Below are positions 8,037-16,975 of a stretch of 52,750 nucleotides of DNA, in pieces. The notes below the pieces were generated by a model. That model was not told the origin of the DNA. It worked only from the letters and a program-made list of their open reading frames with translations, and searched no databases. Within the stretch, counting starts at the first letter, position 1. The number at the start of each line of letters is the position of its first letter. A program made the position numbers and the translations under genes. This DNA comes from Variovorax paradoxus (GTDB lineage: Bacteria; Pseudomonadota; Gammaproteobacteria; Burkholderiales; Burkholderiaceae_C). The stretch is taken from positions 1-52,750 of the forward strand of contig NZ_JAGGNV010000062.1 in the NCBI RefSeq assembly GCF_018614955.1, in the 5' to 3' direction.

Positions 8037-8456
8037 TCAGCGCTTGCTGGCGCAGTCGCCGCAGAGGCCGTACAAGGACATCGCGTGGTCCTGCAGGATC
8101 CACTTCTTGTCGGTCGCGATCATCTGCTGGCGGCGCTCGATCTCGGGGTCGTAGAACTCCTCGACCTTGCCGCAGGAGGTGCACACCAGGTGGTCGTGGT
8201 GCTTGCCCTCATTGAGCTCGTAGACGGCCTTGCCGCTCTCGAAATGGCTGCGCTCGAGGATGCCGGCCTGTTCGAACTGCGTCAGCACGCGGTAAACCGT
8301 CGCCAACCCGATATCGGAGTGCTCGTTGAGCAGCACCCGGAACACGTCTTCCGCCGTCATGTGGCGCTGGCCGCCGTTCTGGAAGATTTCGAGAATCTTG
8401 AGACGCGGCAGGGTGGCCTTGAGGCCGGTGTTCTTCAGTTCGTCGATGTTGCCCAT
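8037..8456 (-). CDS. fur: Ferric uptake regulator
   Basis: This 139-residue iron-responsive repressor has an N-terminal winged helix (TLPRLKILEIFQN and TAEDVFRVLL, then GLATVYRVLTQFEQAGI). The C-terminal metal-binding and dimer domain includes KHHDHLVCTSCGKVEEF and a final CGDC pair, giving two CxxC zinc sites. With Fe2+ it should bind Fur boxes and repress iron uptake genes. It is divergent from bamE, an arrangement common in beta- and gammaproteobacteria. The 95-base space between them must hold both promoters. Confidence 0.96.
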   Translation of the reverse strand: MGNIDELKNTGLKATLPRLKILEIFQNGGQRHMTAEDVFRVLLNEHSDIGLATVYRVLTQFEQAGILERSHFESGKAVYELNEGKHHDHLVCTSCGKVEEFYDPEIERRQQMIATDKKWILQDHAMSLYGLCGDCASKR

Positions 8457-8506
8457 GATGGTTCCTGCGCCGGCTGTGCGAGAGGGGCACGCCGGGGGGC
8501 AGCCGC

Positions 8507-8512
8507 TACAAT
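8507..8512 (+). promoter_or_regulatory. -10 box of bamE promoter
   Basis: TACAAT (8507-8512) matches TATAAT at five of six positions and lies 39 bases before the bamE ATG in the fur/bamE divergent space. The -35 region is GC-rich and unclear. Confidence 0.5.
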
Positions 8513-8551
8513 GGCCCGATCATATCGCTACCCCTCTTTGCCCTTTTGCCC

Positions 8552-9106
8552 ATGCCTGACATTCCACAACGCCGCCTCTGGCTGCTCGTCGGCGCCGTCG
8601 CTGGGAGCCTCTGCCTCGGCGCCTGCAGCAGCGTCACCGAACGCTCGCGCGATGCGCTGCATGCCATCACGCCCTACAAGGTCGACGTGGTCCAGGGCAA
8701 TTTCGTGTCGAAGGAGCAGGTCGAGCTGCTCAAGCCCGGCATGTCGCGCCAGCAGGTGCGCGAAATCCTCGGCACCTCCCTGCTGAACGACGTCTTCCAT
8801 TCCAATCGCTGGGATTACGTGTTCACGATCCGGCGCCAGGGCGTCGAGCCCCTGCAGCGCCGCCTGACGGTGTTCTTCAATGGCGAAGTGCTCGAACGCT
8901 TCGAAGGCGACCCGATGCCCAGCGAGGAAGAATTCGTCGCCGCGCTCGACACCCGCAAGCGCAGCGGCAAGGTGCCGGCCCTGGAAGCCTCGGAAGACCA
9001 GCTCAAGAAATTCGAGCCGGCCAAGGACAAGAAGGCGGACGGCGAGTCCTCCGCCTCCCTGCCTCCGCTGCCGCCGAGCTATCCCCCGCTCGAAGCATCG
9101 CGCTAG
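8552..9106 (+). CDS. bamE: Outer-membrane assembly lipoprotein BamE (OmlA/SmpA)
   Basis: This 184-residue lipoprotein subunit of the BAM complex helps insert beta-barrel proteins into the outer membrane. The N-terminus is a lipoprotein signal with lipobox LGAC, lipidated Cys at about residue 25. The SmpA/OmlA domain follows: VVQGNFVSKEQVELLKPGMSR, then EILGTSLLNDVFHSNRWDYVF. The tail is charged and proline-rich, longer than in E. coli. I took the ATG at 8552; an in-frame TTG two codons earlier is less likely. It is divergent from fur and 43 bases before dapB. Confidence 0.93.
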   Translation: MPDIPQRRLWLLVGAVAGSLCLGACSSVTERSRDALHAITPYKVDVVQGNFVSKEQVELLKPGMSRQQVREILGTSLLNDVFHSNRWDYVFTIRRQGVEPLQRRLTVFFNGEVLERFEGDPMPSEEEFVAALDTRKRSGKVPALEASEDQLKKFEPAKDKKADGESSASLPPLPPSYPPLEASR

Positions 9107-9149
9107 CGCGCGCCGGCCGCGCCGGCCCGCTTCTTCAAGGCTGAAACGC

Positions 9150-9992
9150 GTGACTGATTCCTCTTCTTCCTCCTCCTCCATTCCCCCGCTGCGGCGCATC
9201 GCGGTCGCGGGCGCTTCCGGGCGCATGGGGCACATGCTGATCGAGGCCGTGCGCGAGGCGCAGGATTGCCGCCTCGCCGGTGCGCTCGATGTCGCCGGCA
9301 GCCCCGCGATCGGCAGCGATGCGGCCGCCTTTCTCGGCGCCACGAGCGGCGTCCCGATCGTGGCCGACCTGCGCACCGGTCTCCAGGACGCCCAGGTGCT
9401 GATCGACTTCACGCGGCCCGAAGGCACGCTGGCGCACCTCGCCGTGTGCCGCGAACTGGGCGTGCAGGCCGTGATCGGCACCACCGGCTTCAGCGACGCG
9501 CAGAAGGCCGAGATCGCCGCGGCGGCGAAAGACATCGCGATCGTGATGGCGCCCAACATGAGCGTCGGCGTCAACGTCACCTTCAAGCTGCTCGAAATGG
9601 CGGCCAAGGCGCTTTCGACCGGCTACGACATCGAGATCATCGAGGCGCACCATCGCCACAAGGTCGACGCGCCCTCGGGCACCGCGCTCAAGATGGGCGA
9701 GGTGATCGCCGATGCGCTGGGCCGCGACCTCAAGGAATGTGCCGTCTACGCGCGCGAAGGCGTCACCGGCGAGCGCGACCCGTCTTCCATCGGCTTCGCG
9801 ACCATCCGCGGCGGCGACATCGTGGGCGACCACACGGTGCTGTTCGCCGGCACCGGCGAGCGCATCGAGATCACGCACAAGTCGGCCAGCCGCGCGACCT
9901 ATGCGCAGGGCAGCCTGCGCGCGGCGCGTTTCCTGGCCGGGCAGCAGAGCGGCCTGTTCGACATGTTCGACGTGCTCGGCCTGCGCGAATGA
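9150..9992 (+). CDS. dapB: 4-hydroxy-tetrahydrodipicolinate reductase
   Basis: This enzyme of the diaminopimelate/lysine pathway reduces the DapA product with NAD(P)H. The dinucleotide motif AVAGASGRMG lies near residues 18-27. IGTTGFSDAQ follows, and the catalytic EAHHRHKVDAPSGTAL is near 165, with the active-site His and Lys. I chose the GTG at 9150, which gives 280 residues; the first upstream ATG would add residues overlapping bamE. A run of seven serines directly after the start (MTDSSSSSSS) is unusual and probably disordered. The stop overlaps the next start as ATGA. Confidence 0.93.
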   Translation: MTDSSSSSSSIPPLRRIAVAGASGRMGHMLIEAVREAQDCRLAGALDVAGSPAIGSDAAAFLGATSGVPIVADLRTGLQDAQVLIDFTRPEGTLAHLAVCRELGVQAVIGTTGFSDAQKAEIAAAAKDIAIVMAPNMSVGVNVTFKLLEMAAKALSTGYDIEIIEAHHRHKVDAPSGTALKMGEVIADALGRDLKECAVYAREGVTGERDPSSIGFATIRGGDIVGDHTVLFAGTGERIEITHKSASRATYAQGSLRAARFLAGQQSGLFDMFDVLGLRE

Positions 9993-10687
9993 GCGTGCTG
10001 GAGCTGCTGACCCACGGCGACGGCGTCAGCCGTTCCGTGGCCGCGCTGCTGCTCCTGATGTCGGTCTCGAGCTGGGTCGTGATCCTCTGGAAAGCCTGGC
10101 TGCTGCGCGGCGGCACGCGCGACGTGGTGCGCAGCATCGCGGCCTTCTGGCAAGCGGCCTCGCTCGGCGACGCCGAGCAGAAGCTCCGAAGCTTCGACCG
10201 CGCCGCGCTGGTCTGGCCGGCCGTGAGCGCGGTGAGGAGCCTGGCCGCCAAGTCCGATGCCGCCACCCTCGGCGGCGCGGTCGATCGCAGCAAACGCCTC
10301 ACGCGCGCCCTGCGCGAGGCCCTGCATGCCGCACTGCGGCGCCTGCAGGCCGGGCAGATCCTGCTCGCCACGGTCGGCGCCACGGCGCCCTTCGTCGGGC
10401 TGCTCGGCACGGTCTGGGGCATCTACGGCGCCCTCGTCGGCATCGCCGGGGAAAGCGGCGGATTCACCATCGACAAGGTGGCCGGTCCGGTCGGCGAGGC
10501 GCTGATCATGACCGCCTTCGGCCTGGCCGTCGCGATTCCGGCCGTGCTGGCCTACAACGTGTTCGGCCGCGTCGTCAGCCGGATCGAGGCCGAGCTGGAA
10601 GGCTTCGCGCACGACCTGCTCGGCGCGCTCGGCGACGAGCCGCAGCGCGAAGCGCCGCTGCCGCCCGCGCGGCCGATGCCGGTCTAG
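9989..10687 (+). CDS. exbB: MotA/TolQ/ExbB proton-channel family protein
   Basis: This 232-residue inner-membrane protein forms with the downstream ExbD-like protein a proton-driven motor that energises outer-membrane or cell-envelope processes. Three membrane segments are visible: about 16-36, about 125-147 (ATVGATAPFVGLLGTVWGIY, the family signature), and about 168-192 (EALIMTAFGLAVAIPAVLAY). The start overlaps the dapB stop (ATGA), implying translational coupling. No tonB gene is nearby. TolQ is a possible alternative name, but there is no tolA/tolB context. Confidence 0.88.
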   Translation: MSVLELLTHGDGVSRSVAALLLLMSVSSWVVILWKAWLLRGGTRDVVRSIAAFWQAASLGDAEQKLRSFDRAALVWPAVSAVRSLAAKSDAATLGGAVDRSKRLTRALREALHAALRRLQAGQILLATVGATAPFVGLLGTVWGIYGALVGIAGESGGFTIDKVAGPVGEALIMTAFGLAVAIPAVLAYNVFGRVVSRIEAELEGFAHDLLGALGDEPQREAPLPPARPMPV

Positions 10688-10702
10688 GAGCGCGGCAAAC
10701 CC

Positions 10703-11182
10703 ATGGCCTTCGGTCGCACCTCGCTCGGCAGCACCGCCACCGGCGGGCGGGCGATCGGCGCCGGCGGGCAGCGGCCGCTGTCGGACATCAACGTCACGCC
10801 GCTGGTGGACGTGATGCTGGTGCTGCTGGTGATCTTCATCATCACCGCGCCACTGATGGCCAGCTCGATCAAGCTCGACCTGCCGCGCACCGACGCCGGG
10901 CAGCCGACCGACACGCCCAAGTTCGTGAGCCTCGCGGTGGATGCGGCGGGCAAGGTCTTCCTCAACGACCAGGCCGTGACGACCGAAGAGCTCGCCACCC
11001 GTCTCGGGCAGGCCGCCGCCGCCAGCCGCGACACCGAGGTCCAGCTGCGCGCCGACCAGACCGTTCCCTACGGCAAGGTGGTCGAGCTGATGGGCATCGC
11101 GAACAAGGCGGGGCTCAGCCGCATCGGCTTCGTGACCGAAGCGCCGGCACCAGGAAGCCTTGAGCTTCCTCTCCCGCGATAA
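10703..11182 (+). CDS. exbD: ExbD/TolR-family biopolymer transport protein
   Basis: This 159-residue partner of the preceding ExbB has a short cytoplasmic N-terminus with SDINVTPLVDVMLVLLVIFI. It contains the essential membrane aspartate at about D36 at the start of the single transmembrane helix. A periplasmic domain follows (VQLRADQTVPYGKVVELM), the part that contacts TonB-type proteins in the family. The 15-base gap from exbB shows an operon. A -10-like GATAAT near its stop (11178-11183) may start leuS transcription. Confidence 0.92.
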   Translation: MAFGRTSLGSTATGGRAIGAGGQRPLSDINVTPLVDVMLVLLVIFIITAPLMASSIKLDLPRTDAGQPTDTPKFVSLAVDAAGKVFLNDQAVTTEELATRLGQAAAASRDTEVQLRADQTVPYGKVVELMGIANKAGLSRIGFVTEAPAPGSLELPLPR

Positions 11183-11226
11183 TCTGCATTCCCCGGCCGC
11201 CCGATGCCGGGCTTGCCTGAAGCCCA

Positions 11227-13890
11227 ATGAACCCCAGCTACAAACCCAGCGACGTCGAGTCAGCTGCCCAGGCCGCCTGGACGGCGGCCGATGCCTACCG
11301 CGTGACCGAGGACGCGCAGAAGAAGAAGTACTACGCCTGCTCGATGCTGCCGTACCCCAGCGGCAAGCTGCACATGGGCCACGTGCGCAACTACACCATC
11401 AACGACATGCTCACGCGCTACCTGCGCATGAGCGGCTACAACGTGCTGATGCCGATGGGCTGGGACGCCTTCGGCCTGCCGGCCGAGAATGCCGCGCTCA
11501 AGAACGGCGTGCCGCCGGCCCAATGGACCTACGAGAACATCGGCTACATGAAGAGCCAGCTCCAGGCCATGGGGCTGGCGATCGACTGGAGCCGCGAGAT
11601 CGCCACCTGCGATCCCAGCTACTACAAGTGGAACCAGTGGCTGTTCCTGAAGATGCTCGAAAAAGGCATCGCCTACCGCAAGACCCAGCTGGTCAACTGG
11701 GACCCGGTCGACCAGACCGTGCTGGCCAACGAGCAGGTGATCGACGGCAAGGGCTGGCGCACCGGCGCCACCGTGGAGCGGCGCGAGATTCCGGGCTACT
11801 ACCTCAAGATCAGCGACTACGCCGAAGAGCTGCTTGAGCACACCCAGCACAAGCTGCCGGGCTGGCCCGAGCGCGTGAAGCTGATGCAGGAGAACTGGAT
11901 CGGCAAGAGCGAGGGCGTGCGCTTCGCCTTCCCGCATGACATCGAGGACGAGCACGGCAAGCTGATCCAGGACGGCCGCATGTACGTCTTCACGACGCGC
12001 GCCGACACCATCATGGGCGTGACTTTCTGCGCCGTGGCGCCCGAACATCCGCTGGCCGTGCATGCCGCGAAGAAAGACCAGAAAGTCGCCGCCTTCATCA
12101 AGGAATGCAAGAGCGGCGGCACCACCGAGGCCGAGCTCGCGACGCAGGAAAAGAAGGGCGTGCCCACCGGCCTCCACGTGCGGCACCCGATCACCGACGA
12201 GCCTATCCCGGTCTGGGTCGGCAACTACGTGCTGATCGGCTACGGCGACGGCGCGGTGATGGGCGTGCCCGCGCACGACGAGCGCGACTTCGCCTTCGCC
12301 AACAAGTACGGCATCGAGATCATCCAGGTCGTGCTGGTCGACGACGAGCCGCACTTCGACTACCACCGCTGGCAGGACTGGTACGCCGACAAGCAGCGCG
12401 GCGTGACCATCAACTCCGACAACTTCAGCGGCATGTCCTACGCCGAGGCGGTCAAGGCGGTGGCGCATGCGCTCGGCCAGAAGGGCCTGGGCGAGATGCA
12501 GACCACCTGGCGCCTGCGCGATTGGGGCGTGAGCCGGCAGCGCTACTGGGGCACGCCGATCCCGATCATCCATTGCGAGGAACACGGCGCGGTGCCGGTG
12601 CCCGAGAAGGACCTGCCGGTCGTGCTGCCCACCGAGTGCGTGCCCGACGGCTCGGGCAATCCGCTGGCCAAGCACGAAGGCTTCCACGCCGGCGTGGTCT
12701 GCCCGGTCTGCGGCAAGCCCGCTCGGCGCGAGACCGACACGATGGACACCTTCGTCGACAGCGCCTGGTACTTCATGCGCTATTGCGACCCGAAGAACGA
12801 CCAGGCCATGGTGGCCGAGGGCGCCGACTACTGGATGCCGATGGACCAGTACATCGGCGGCATCGAGCACGCGATCCTGCACCTGCTCTACGCGCGCTTC
12901 TGGACCAAGGTGATGCGCGACCTGGGTCTGGTGAAGATCGACGAGCCCTTCAGCAAGCTGCTCACGCAGGGCATGGTGCTCAACCACATCTTCTACAAGC
13001 GCAGCGAAAAGGGCGGCAAGGAATACTTCCCGCCCTCGGAAGTGACGCCCGTGCTCGATGCGCAGGGCCGCATCGCCGGCGGCACCCTGGCCGACGGCAC
13101 CGCGGTCGACTACGGCGGCGTCGGCAAGATGGGCAAGAGCGAGCGCAACGGCGTCGATCCGCAGGACCTGATCGAGAAGTACGGCGCCGACACCGCGCGC
13201 CTCTACACCATGTTCACCGCGCCGCCCGAAGCCACGCTGGAGTGGAACGATGCGGCCGTAGAGGGCAGCTACCGCTTCCTGCGCCGGGTCTGGAACTTCG
13301 GGGTGGCGCTCGAAGCGGCGACCGTCGCTGCCGCAGAAAACGCGGAGGTCGAGATCGACGCGGTGGACCCGCGCTCGGCCTTCGGCAAGGAGGCCAAGGC
13401 GCTGCGCCGCGAAGTCCACACCGTGCTGCGCCAGATCGACTACGACTACCAGCGCATGCAATACAACACCGTGGTGTCGGGGGCGATGAAGCTCTTGAAC
13501 GCGCTGGAAGGCTTCAAGTCCGACGGCAGCACGGGCGACAGGGCTGCCGTGCGCGAAGGCTTCGGCATCCTGCTGCGCTGCCTCTATCCGGCCACGCCGC
13601 ACATCACGCACGCGCTGTGGCATCAGCTGGGCTACGACACGCTGCACGGCCCGCTGCTCGACGCGCCCTGGCCGGTGGTCGACGTGGTCGCCCTCGAGCA
13701 GGACGAGGTCGAGCTGATGCTGCAGGTCAACGGCAAGCTGCGCGGCTCGCTGCGCGTGCCGGCCAATGCCTCGAAGCAGGAGATCGAGAAGATCGCGCTG
13801 GCGAGCGAGGTGCTCGCCAAGCATGCCGAAGGCGCCGTGCCGAAGCGCGTGGTCGTGGTGCCCGGGCGGCTGGTCAACGTGGTGGTATGA
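11227..13890 (+). CDS. leuS: Leucyl-tRNA synthetase
   Basis: This 887-residue class Ia synthetase charges tRNA-Leu. The HIGH motif is HMGH at 49-52 in YPSGKLHMGHVRNYTINDML. The editing domain follows (AYGVPAHDERD-type region, here VMGVPAHDERDFAFA near residue 345). The KMSKS loop appears as KMGKS at 634-638 before ERNGVDPQDLIEKYGADT. The C-terminal domain ends at the tRNA-binding region. Length is normal for bacterial LeuRS. The stop overlaps the lptE start as ATGA. Confidence 0.97.
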   Translation: MNPSYKPSDVESAAQAAWTAADAYRVTEDAQKKKYYACSMLPYPSGKLHMGHVRNYTINDMLTRYLRMSGYNVLMPMGWDAFGLPAENAALKNGVPPAQWTYENIGYMKSQLQAMGLAIDWSREIATCDPSYYKWNQWLFLKMLEKGIAYRKTQLVNWDPVDQTVLANEQVIDGKGWRTGATVERREIPGYYLKISDYAEELLEHTQHKLPGWPERVKLMQENWIGKSEGVRFAFPHDIEDEHGKLIQDGRMYVFTTRADTIMGVTFCAVAPEHPLAVHAAKKDQKVAAFIKECKSGGTTEAELATQEKKGVPTGLHVRHPITDEPIPVWVGNYVLIGYGDGAVMGVPAHDERDFAFANKYGIEIIQVVLVDDEPHFDYHRWQDWYADKQRGVTINSDNFSGMSYAEAVKAVAHALGQKGLGEMQTTWRLRDWGVSRQRYWGTPIPIIHCEEHGAVPVPEKDLPVVLPTECVPDGSGNPLAKHEGFHAGVVCPVCGKPARRETDTMDTFVDSAWYFMRYCDPKNDQAMVAEGADYWMPMDQYIGGIEHAILHLLYARFWTKVMRDLGLVKIDEPFSKLLTQGMVLNHIFYKRSEKGGKEYFPPSEVTPVLDAQGRIAGGTLADGTAVDYGGVGKMGKSERNGVDPQDLIEKYGADTARLYTMFTAPPEATLEWNDAAVEGSYRFLRRVWNFGVALEAATVAAAENAEVEIDAVDPRSAFGKEAKALRREVHTVLRQIDYDYQRMQYNTVVSGAMKLLNALEGFKSDGSTGDRAAVREGFGILLRCLYPATPHITHALWHQLGYDTLHGPLLDAPWPVVDVVALEQDEVELMLQVNGKLRGSLRVPANASKQEIEKIALASEVLAKHAEGAVPKRVVVVPGRLVNVVV

Positions 13891-14420
13891 AAAGCATGAA
13901 TACACGCACCCGGCCTCTGGGCCTCCTGCCGCGTCGCGGTTTCCTCGCCCTTGCCGCGGCGTCCTCGCTCGCGGTCGCGGGCTGCGGCTTCGAGCTGCGC
14001 CGTGCGCCGATCTTCGCGTTCAAGACGCTGGCGGTGCCGGGCAACTCGGCCTTCGTGAACGACCTTCGGCGCCAGATCCGCGCCGCCGGCTCCGTCGAGC
14101 TGATTCCGGCCGACAAGCTCGACACGGCCGAAGCGGTGCTCGACGTCCTTGGCGAAAACCGCGAGCGTGTCGTGCTTTCGACCAATTCGGCGGGCCAAGT
14201 GCGCGAGCTCCAGCTGCGCCTGACGATGCGCTTCAGGCTGCGCACGCCGGGCGGCAAGGAACTGCTGCCACCGACCGAGATCCAGCAGCAGCGCGACATC
14301 ACCTACAACGAGACCGCGGCGCTGGCGAAGGAAAGCGAAGCGGAGCTGCTGTTCCGCGACATGCAGAGCGACATCGCCCAGCAGACGATGCGGCGGCTGG
14401 GCGCCGTGAAGAGCCTTTGA
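13887..14420 (+). CDS. lptE: LPS-assembly lipoprotein LptE
   Basis: This 177-residue outer-membrane lipoprotein plugs the LptD barrel and helps deliver lipopolysaccharide to the surface. The signal peptide contains PRRGFLAL, a twin-arginine-like stretch, and ends at lipobox VAGC with lipidated Cys33. The mature part starts GFELRRAPIFAFKTL, the typical LptE opening. The ATG at 13887 overlaps the leuS stop (ATGA). The leuS-lptE-holA order is conserved in many proteobacteria and supports the call. Confidence 0.9.
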   Translation: MKSMNTRTRPLGLLPRRGFLALAAASSLAVAGCGFELRRAPIFAFKTLAVPGNSAFVNDLRRQIRAAGSVELIPADKLDTAEAVLDVLGENRERVVLSTNSAGQVRELQLRLTMRFRLRTPGGKELLPPTEIQQQRDITYNETAALAKESEAELLFRDMQSDIAQQTMRRLGAVKSL

Positions 14421-14433
14421 CCGCACTGATCCC

Positions 14434-15495
14434 GTGCAACTCCCTCTCCCTCAACTCTCGGGACACCTCGCCAAGAGGGTGGGGCCGCTCTACACCATCC
14501 ACGGCGACGAGCCGCTGCTCGCGCAAGAGACGGCCGACGCGATCCGCGCAGCGGCACGGACCCAGGGCTATACCGAGCGCAGCTCGTACACCGTGGCCGG
14601 CGCGCATTTCGACTGGAGCGCGGTGCTCGCCGCGGGCGGGTCGCTGAGCCTGTTCGCCGACCGGCAGATCGTCGAAATCCGCATCCCCTCGGGCAAACCG
14701 GGCAAGGACGGCAGCGTGGCGCTGCAGCAGATCGCCGAGGCCGCGCAGGGCAACGACAGCACCCTCACGCTGGTGATGCTGCCGCGCCTGGACAAGGCCA
14801 CGCGCACCGGCGCGTGGTTCTCGGCGCTGGAGAACAACGGCATCAGCCTGCAGATCGAAAGCATCGAACGCGCCGCGCTGCCGCAGTGGATCGCGCAGCG
14901 GCTCGCGCAGCAGGGCCAGCGCGTGAAGGGCGGCGAGGAAGGCCAGCGCACGCTGCAGTTCTTCGCCGACCGCGTGGAAGGCAACCTGCTTGCCGCGCAC
15001 CAGGAAATCCAGAAGCTCGCGCTGCTGCATCCCGAAGGCGAGCTGTCGTGGGAGCAGGTCGAAGGCGCGGTCAACAACGTCGCGCGCTACGACGTGTTCA
15101 AGCTCTCCGAAGCCGTGCTCGGCGGCAATCCGCAGCGCGTCGCGCGCATGCTCGAGGGGCTGCAGGCCGAAGGCGAAGCCGAGGTGCTGGTGCACTACAC
15201 GCTGGCCGAGGACATCCGGGCGCTGAAGCGCGTCAAGGACGCGATGGCCGCCGGCCGGCCGCTGCCCATGGCGCTGCGCGAGAACCGCATCTGGGGCCCG
15301 CGCGAGCGCGCCTTCGAGCGCGTGCTGCCGCGGCTGGACGACCGCGCGCTGGCCCGCATGCTGCGCGCCGCGCACATCGTCGACGGCATCGTCAAGGGCC
15401 TGAAGCAGCCCGACTGGCCGGCCGGCGGCTGGCAGGCGCTGCAGCGGCTGGCGCTGATGCTGTGCCGGGCCTGCGCGACGCCGGCCCGGGGCTGA
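14434..15495 (+). CDS. holA: DNA polymerase III delta subunit
   Basis: This 353-residue clamp-loader subunit opens the beta clamp during replication. N-terminal sequence KRVGPLYTIHGDEPLLAQETADAI is the characteristic HolA opening. The middle holds GNLLAAHQEIQKLALL, and RYDVFKLSEAVLGG begins the third domain. The best start is the GTG at 14434, 13 bases after lptE; no ATG fits. It is followed after 82 bases by proA, probably from its own promoter. Confidence 0.93.
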   Translation: MQLPLPQLSGHLAKRVGPLYTIHGDEPLLAQETADAIRAAARTQGYTERSSYTVAGAHFDWSAVLAAGGSLSLFADRQIVEIRIPSGKPGKDGSVALQQIAEAAQGNDSTLTLVMLPRLDKATRTGAWFSALENNGISLQIESIERAALPQWIAQRLAQQGQRVKGGEEGQRTLQFFADRVEGNLLAAHQEIQKLALLHPEGELSWEQVEGAVNNVARYDVFKLSEAVLGGNPQRVARMLEGLQAEGEAEVLVHYTLAEDIRALKRVKDAMAAGRPLPMALRENRIWGPRERAFERVLPRLDDRALARMLRAAHIVDGIVKGLKQPDWPAGGWQALQRLALMLCRACATPARG

Positions 15496-15577
15496 GCCCG
15501 GATCGTTCCTCTTTCGCAAACCCGGCGTTTCCACGCCTCTGCTGCCCTGCCTGCACCCCGCGTGGGAAAATGCGGCA

Positions 15578-16870
15578 ATGAACGCGTTCAATGTCAACGA
15601 ACACATGCAGACCCTCGGGCTGCAGGCCAAGGCGGCCGCCGCCCTGATGGCCAAGGCCTCCGCGGCCACCAAGAACAAGGCGCTCAAGGCGCTGGCGCGG
15701 CGCCTGCGCGAGAGCGCGGCGGCCCTGGCCCCGGCCAATGCGCGCGACATCGAGCGTGCCGCCGCCGCCGGCCTCTCGGCCCCGATGGTCGACCGGCTCA
15801 AGCTCACGCCCAAGGTCATCGAGACCGTGGCGCTGGGCTGCGAACAGCTCGCCGCCATGCCCGACGTGATCGGCGAAGTCATCGGCATGAAGCAGCAGCC
15901 CAGCGGCATTCGCGTCGGCCAGATGCGGGTGCCGATCGGCGTCTTCGGGATGATCTACGAGAGCCGGCCCAACGTGACGATCGAGGCCGCGAGCCTCGCG
16001 ATCAAGAGCGGCAACGCGGCCATCCTGCGCGGCGGCTCGGAGGCGATCGAGTCGAACAAGGCGCTCGCGCTGCTGGTGTCCGAGGCGCTGGCCGAGGCGG
16101 GCCTGCCGGTGGAGGCGGTGCAGCTGGTGCAGACCACCGACCGCGAGGCGGTGGGCAAGCTGATCGCGATGCCCGAGTTTGTCGACGTGGTCATTCCGCG
16201 CGGCGGCAAGGGCCTGATCGAGCGCATCAGCCGCGAGGCCAAGGTGCCGGTCATCAAGCACCTGGACGGCAACTGCCACGTCTTCGTGGACGACACGGCC
16301 GAGCTCGACATGGCGGTGAAGATCGTCGACAACGCCAAGACGCAGAAGTACAGCCCCTGCAATGCGGCCGAGGGTCTGCTGGTGGCGGCCTCGATGGCCG
16401 AGAGCTTCCTGCCCGAGATCGGCGCCATCTTCGCGGCCAAGGGGGTGGAGATGCGCTGCGACCCCGTCGCGGCACGCATCCTGCGCGCCGACGGTGCCCT
16501 CCCGCCGAGCGCCCGGGTGGTGGACGCGGTCGAGTCCGACTGGTCGGAGGAGTATCTGGCCGCCGTCATCAGCATCAAGGTGGTCGAGGGCGTGGACGAG
16601 GCCATTTCGCACATCAACCGCTATTCGAGCCACCACACCGACGCCATCGTCACGCGCGACCACATGCACGCCCAGCGCTTCCTGCGCGAGGTCGACTCGG
16701 CCAGCGTGATGGTGAACGCGAGCACGCGCTTTGCCGACGGCTTCGAGTTCGGGCTCGGCGCTGAAATCGGCATCAGCACCGACAAGTTCCATGCGCGCGG
16801 GCCGGTGGGCATCGAGGGGCTCACCTCGCTCAAGTACGTGGTGCTGGGCCAGGGTGAAGTGCGGAGCTGA
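15578..16870 (+). CDS. proA: Gamma-glutamyl phosphate reductase
   Basis: This 430-residue enzyme of the proline pathway reduces gamma-glutamyl phosphate to glutamate semialdehyde with NADPH. It is an aldehyde-dehydrogenase-fold protein with IYESRPNVTIEAASLAIKSG and VIPRGGKGLIERIS. The catalytic cysteine is C261 in KYSPCNAAEG. The N-terminal methionine is at 15578, 6 bases after a -10-like GAAAAT, which would put transcription start at or next to the ATG. No proB is in the window. Confidence 0.96.
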   Translation: MNAFNVNEHMQTLGLQAKAAAALMAKASAATKNKALKALARRLRESAAALAPANARDIERAAAAGLSAPMVDRLKLTPKVIETVALGCEQLAAMPDVIGEVIGMKQQPSGIRVGQMRVPIGVFGMIYESRPNVTIEAASLAIKSGNAAILRGGSEAIESNKALALLVSEALAEAGLPVEAVQLVQTTDREAVGKLIAMPEFVDVVIPRGGKGLIERISREAKVPVIKHLDGNCHVFVDDTAELDMAVKIVDNAKTQKYSPCNAAEGLLVAASMAESFLPEIGAIFAAKGVEMRCDPVAARILRADGALPPSARVVDAVESDWSEEYLAAVISIKVVEGVDEAISHINRYSSHHTDAIVTRDHMHAQRFLREVDSASVMVNASTRFADGFEFGLGAEIGISTDKFHARGPVGIEGLTSLKYVVLGQGEVRS

Positions 16871-16901
16871 AAGGTGACGCGGATCGGGACGGCGCTTGTC
16901 A

Positions 16902-16930
16902 TTCGACCGGGTGTCCCCAAATCCTACAAT
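16902..16930 (+). promoter_or_regulatory. Probable gshA promoter
   Basis: A good -10 box TACAAT lies at 16925-16930, 17 bases after a weak -35, TTCGAC (16902-16907). It would give a leader of about 40 bases before gshA. The weak -35 suggests an activator or low basal strength. Confidence 0.45.
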
Positions 16931-16975
16931 TCCACTCCACCTTTCGTCGCAGAACACGCATAACAAGGCCGCCGC

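Noticed and set aside
8546..8551. TTG start two codons before bamE
   Set aside because: The ATG at 8552 gives a normal lipoprotein signal, and the TTG adds nothing.
11260..13905. 881-codon frame antisense to leuS
   Set aside because: It is full of His, Val, Leu and Arg in a repetitive pattern and lies across a gene with clear motifs; a shadow frame.
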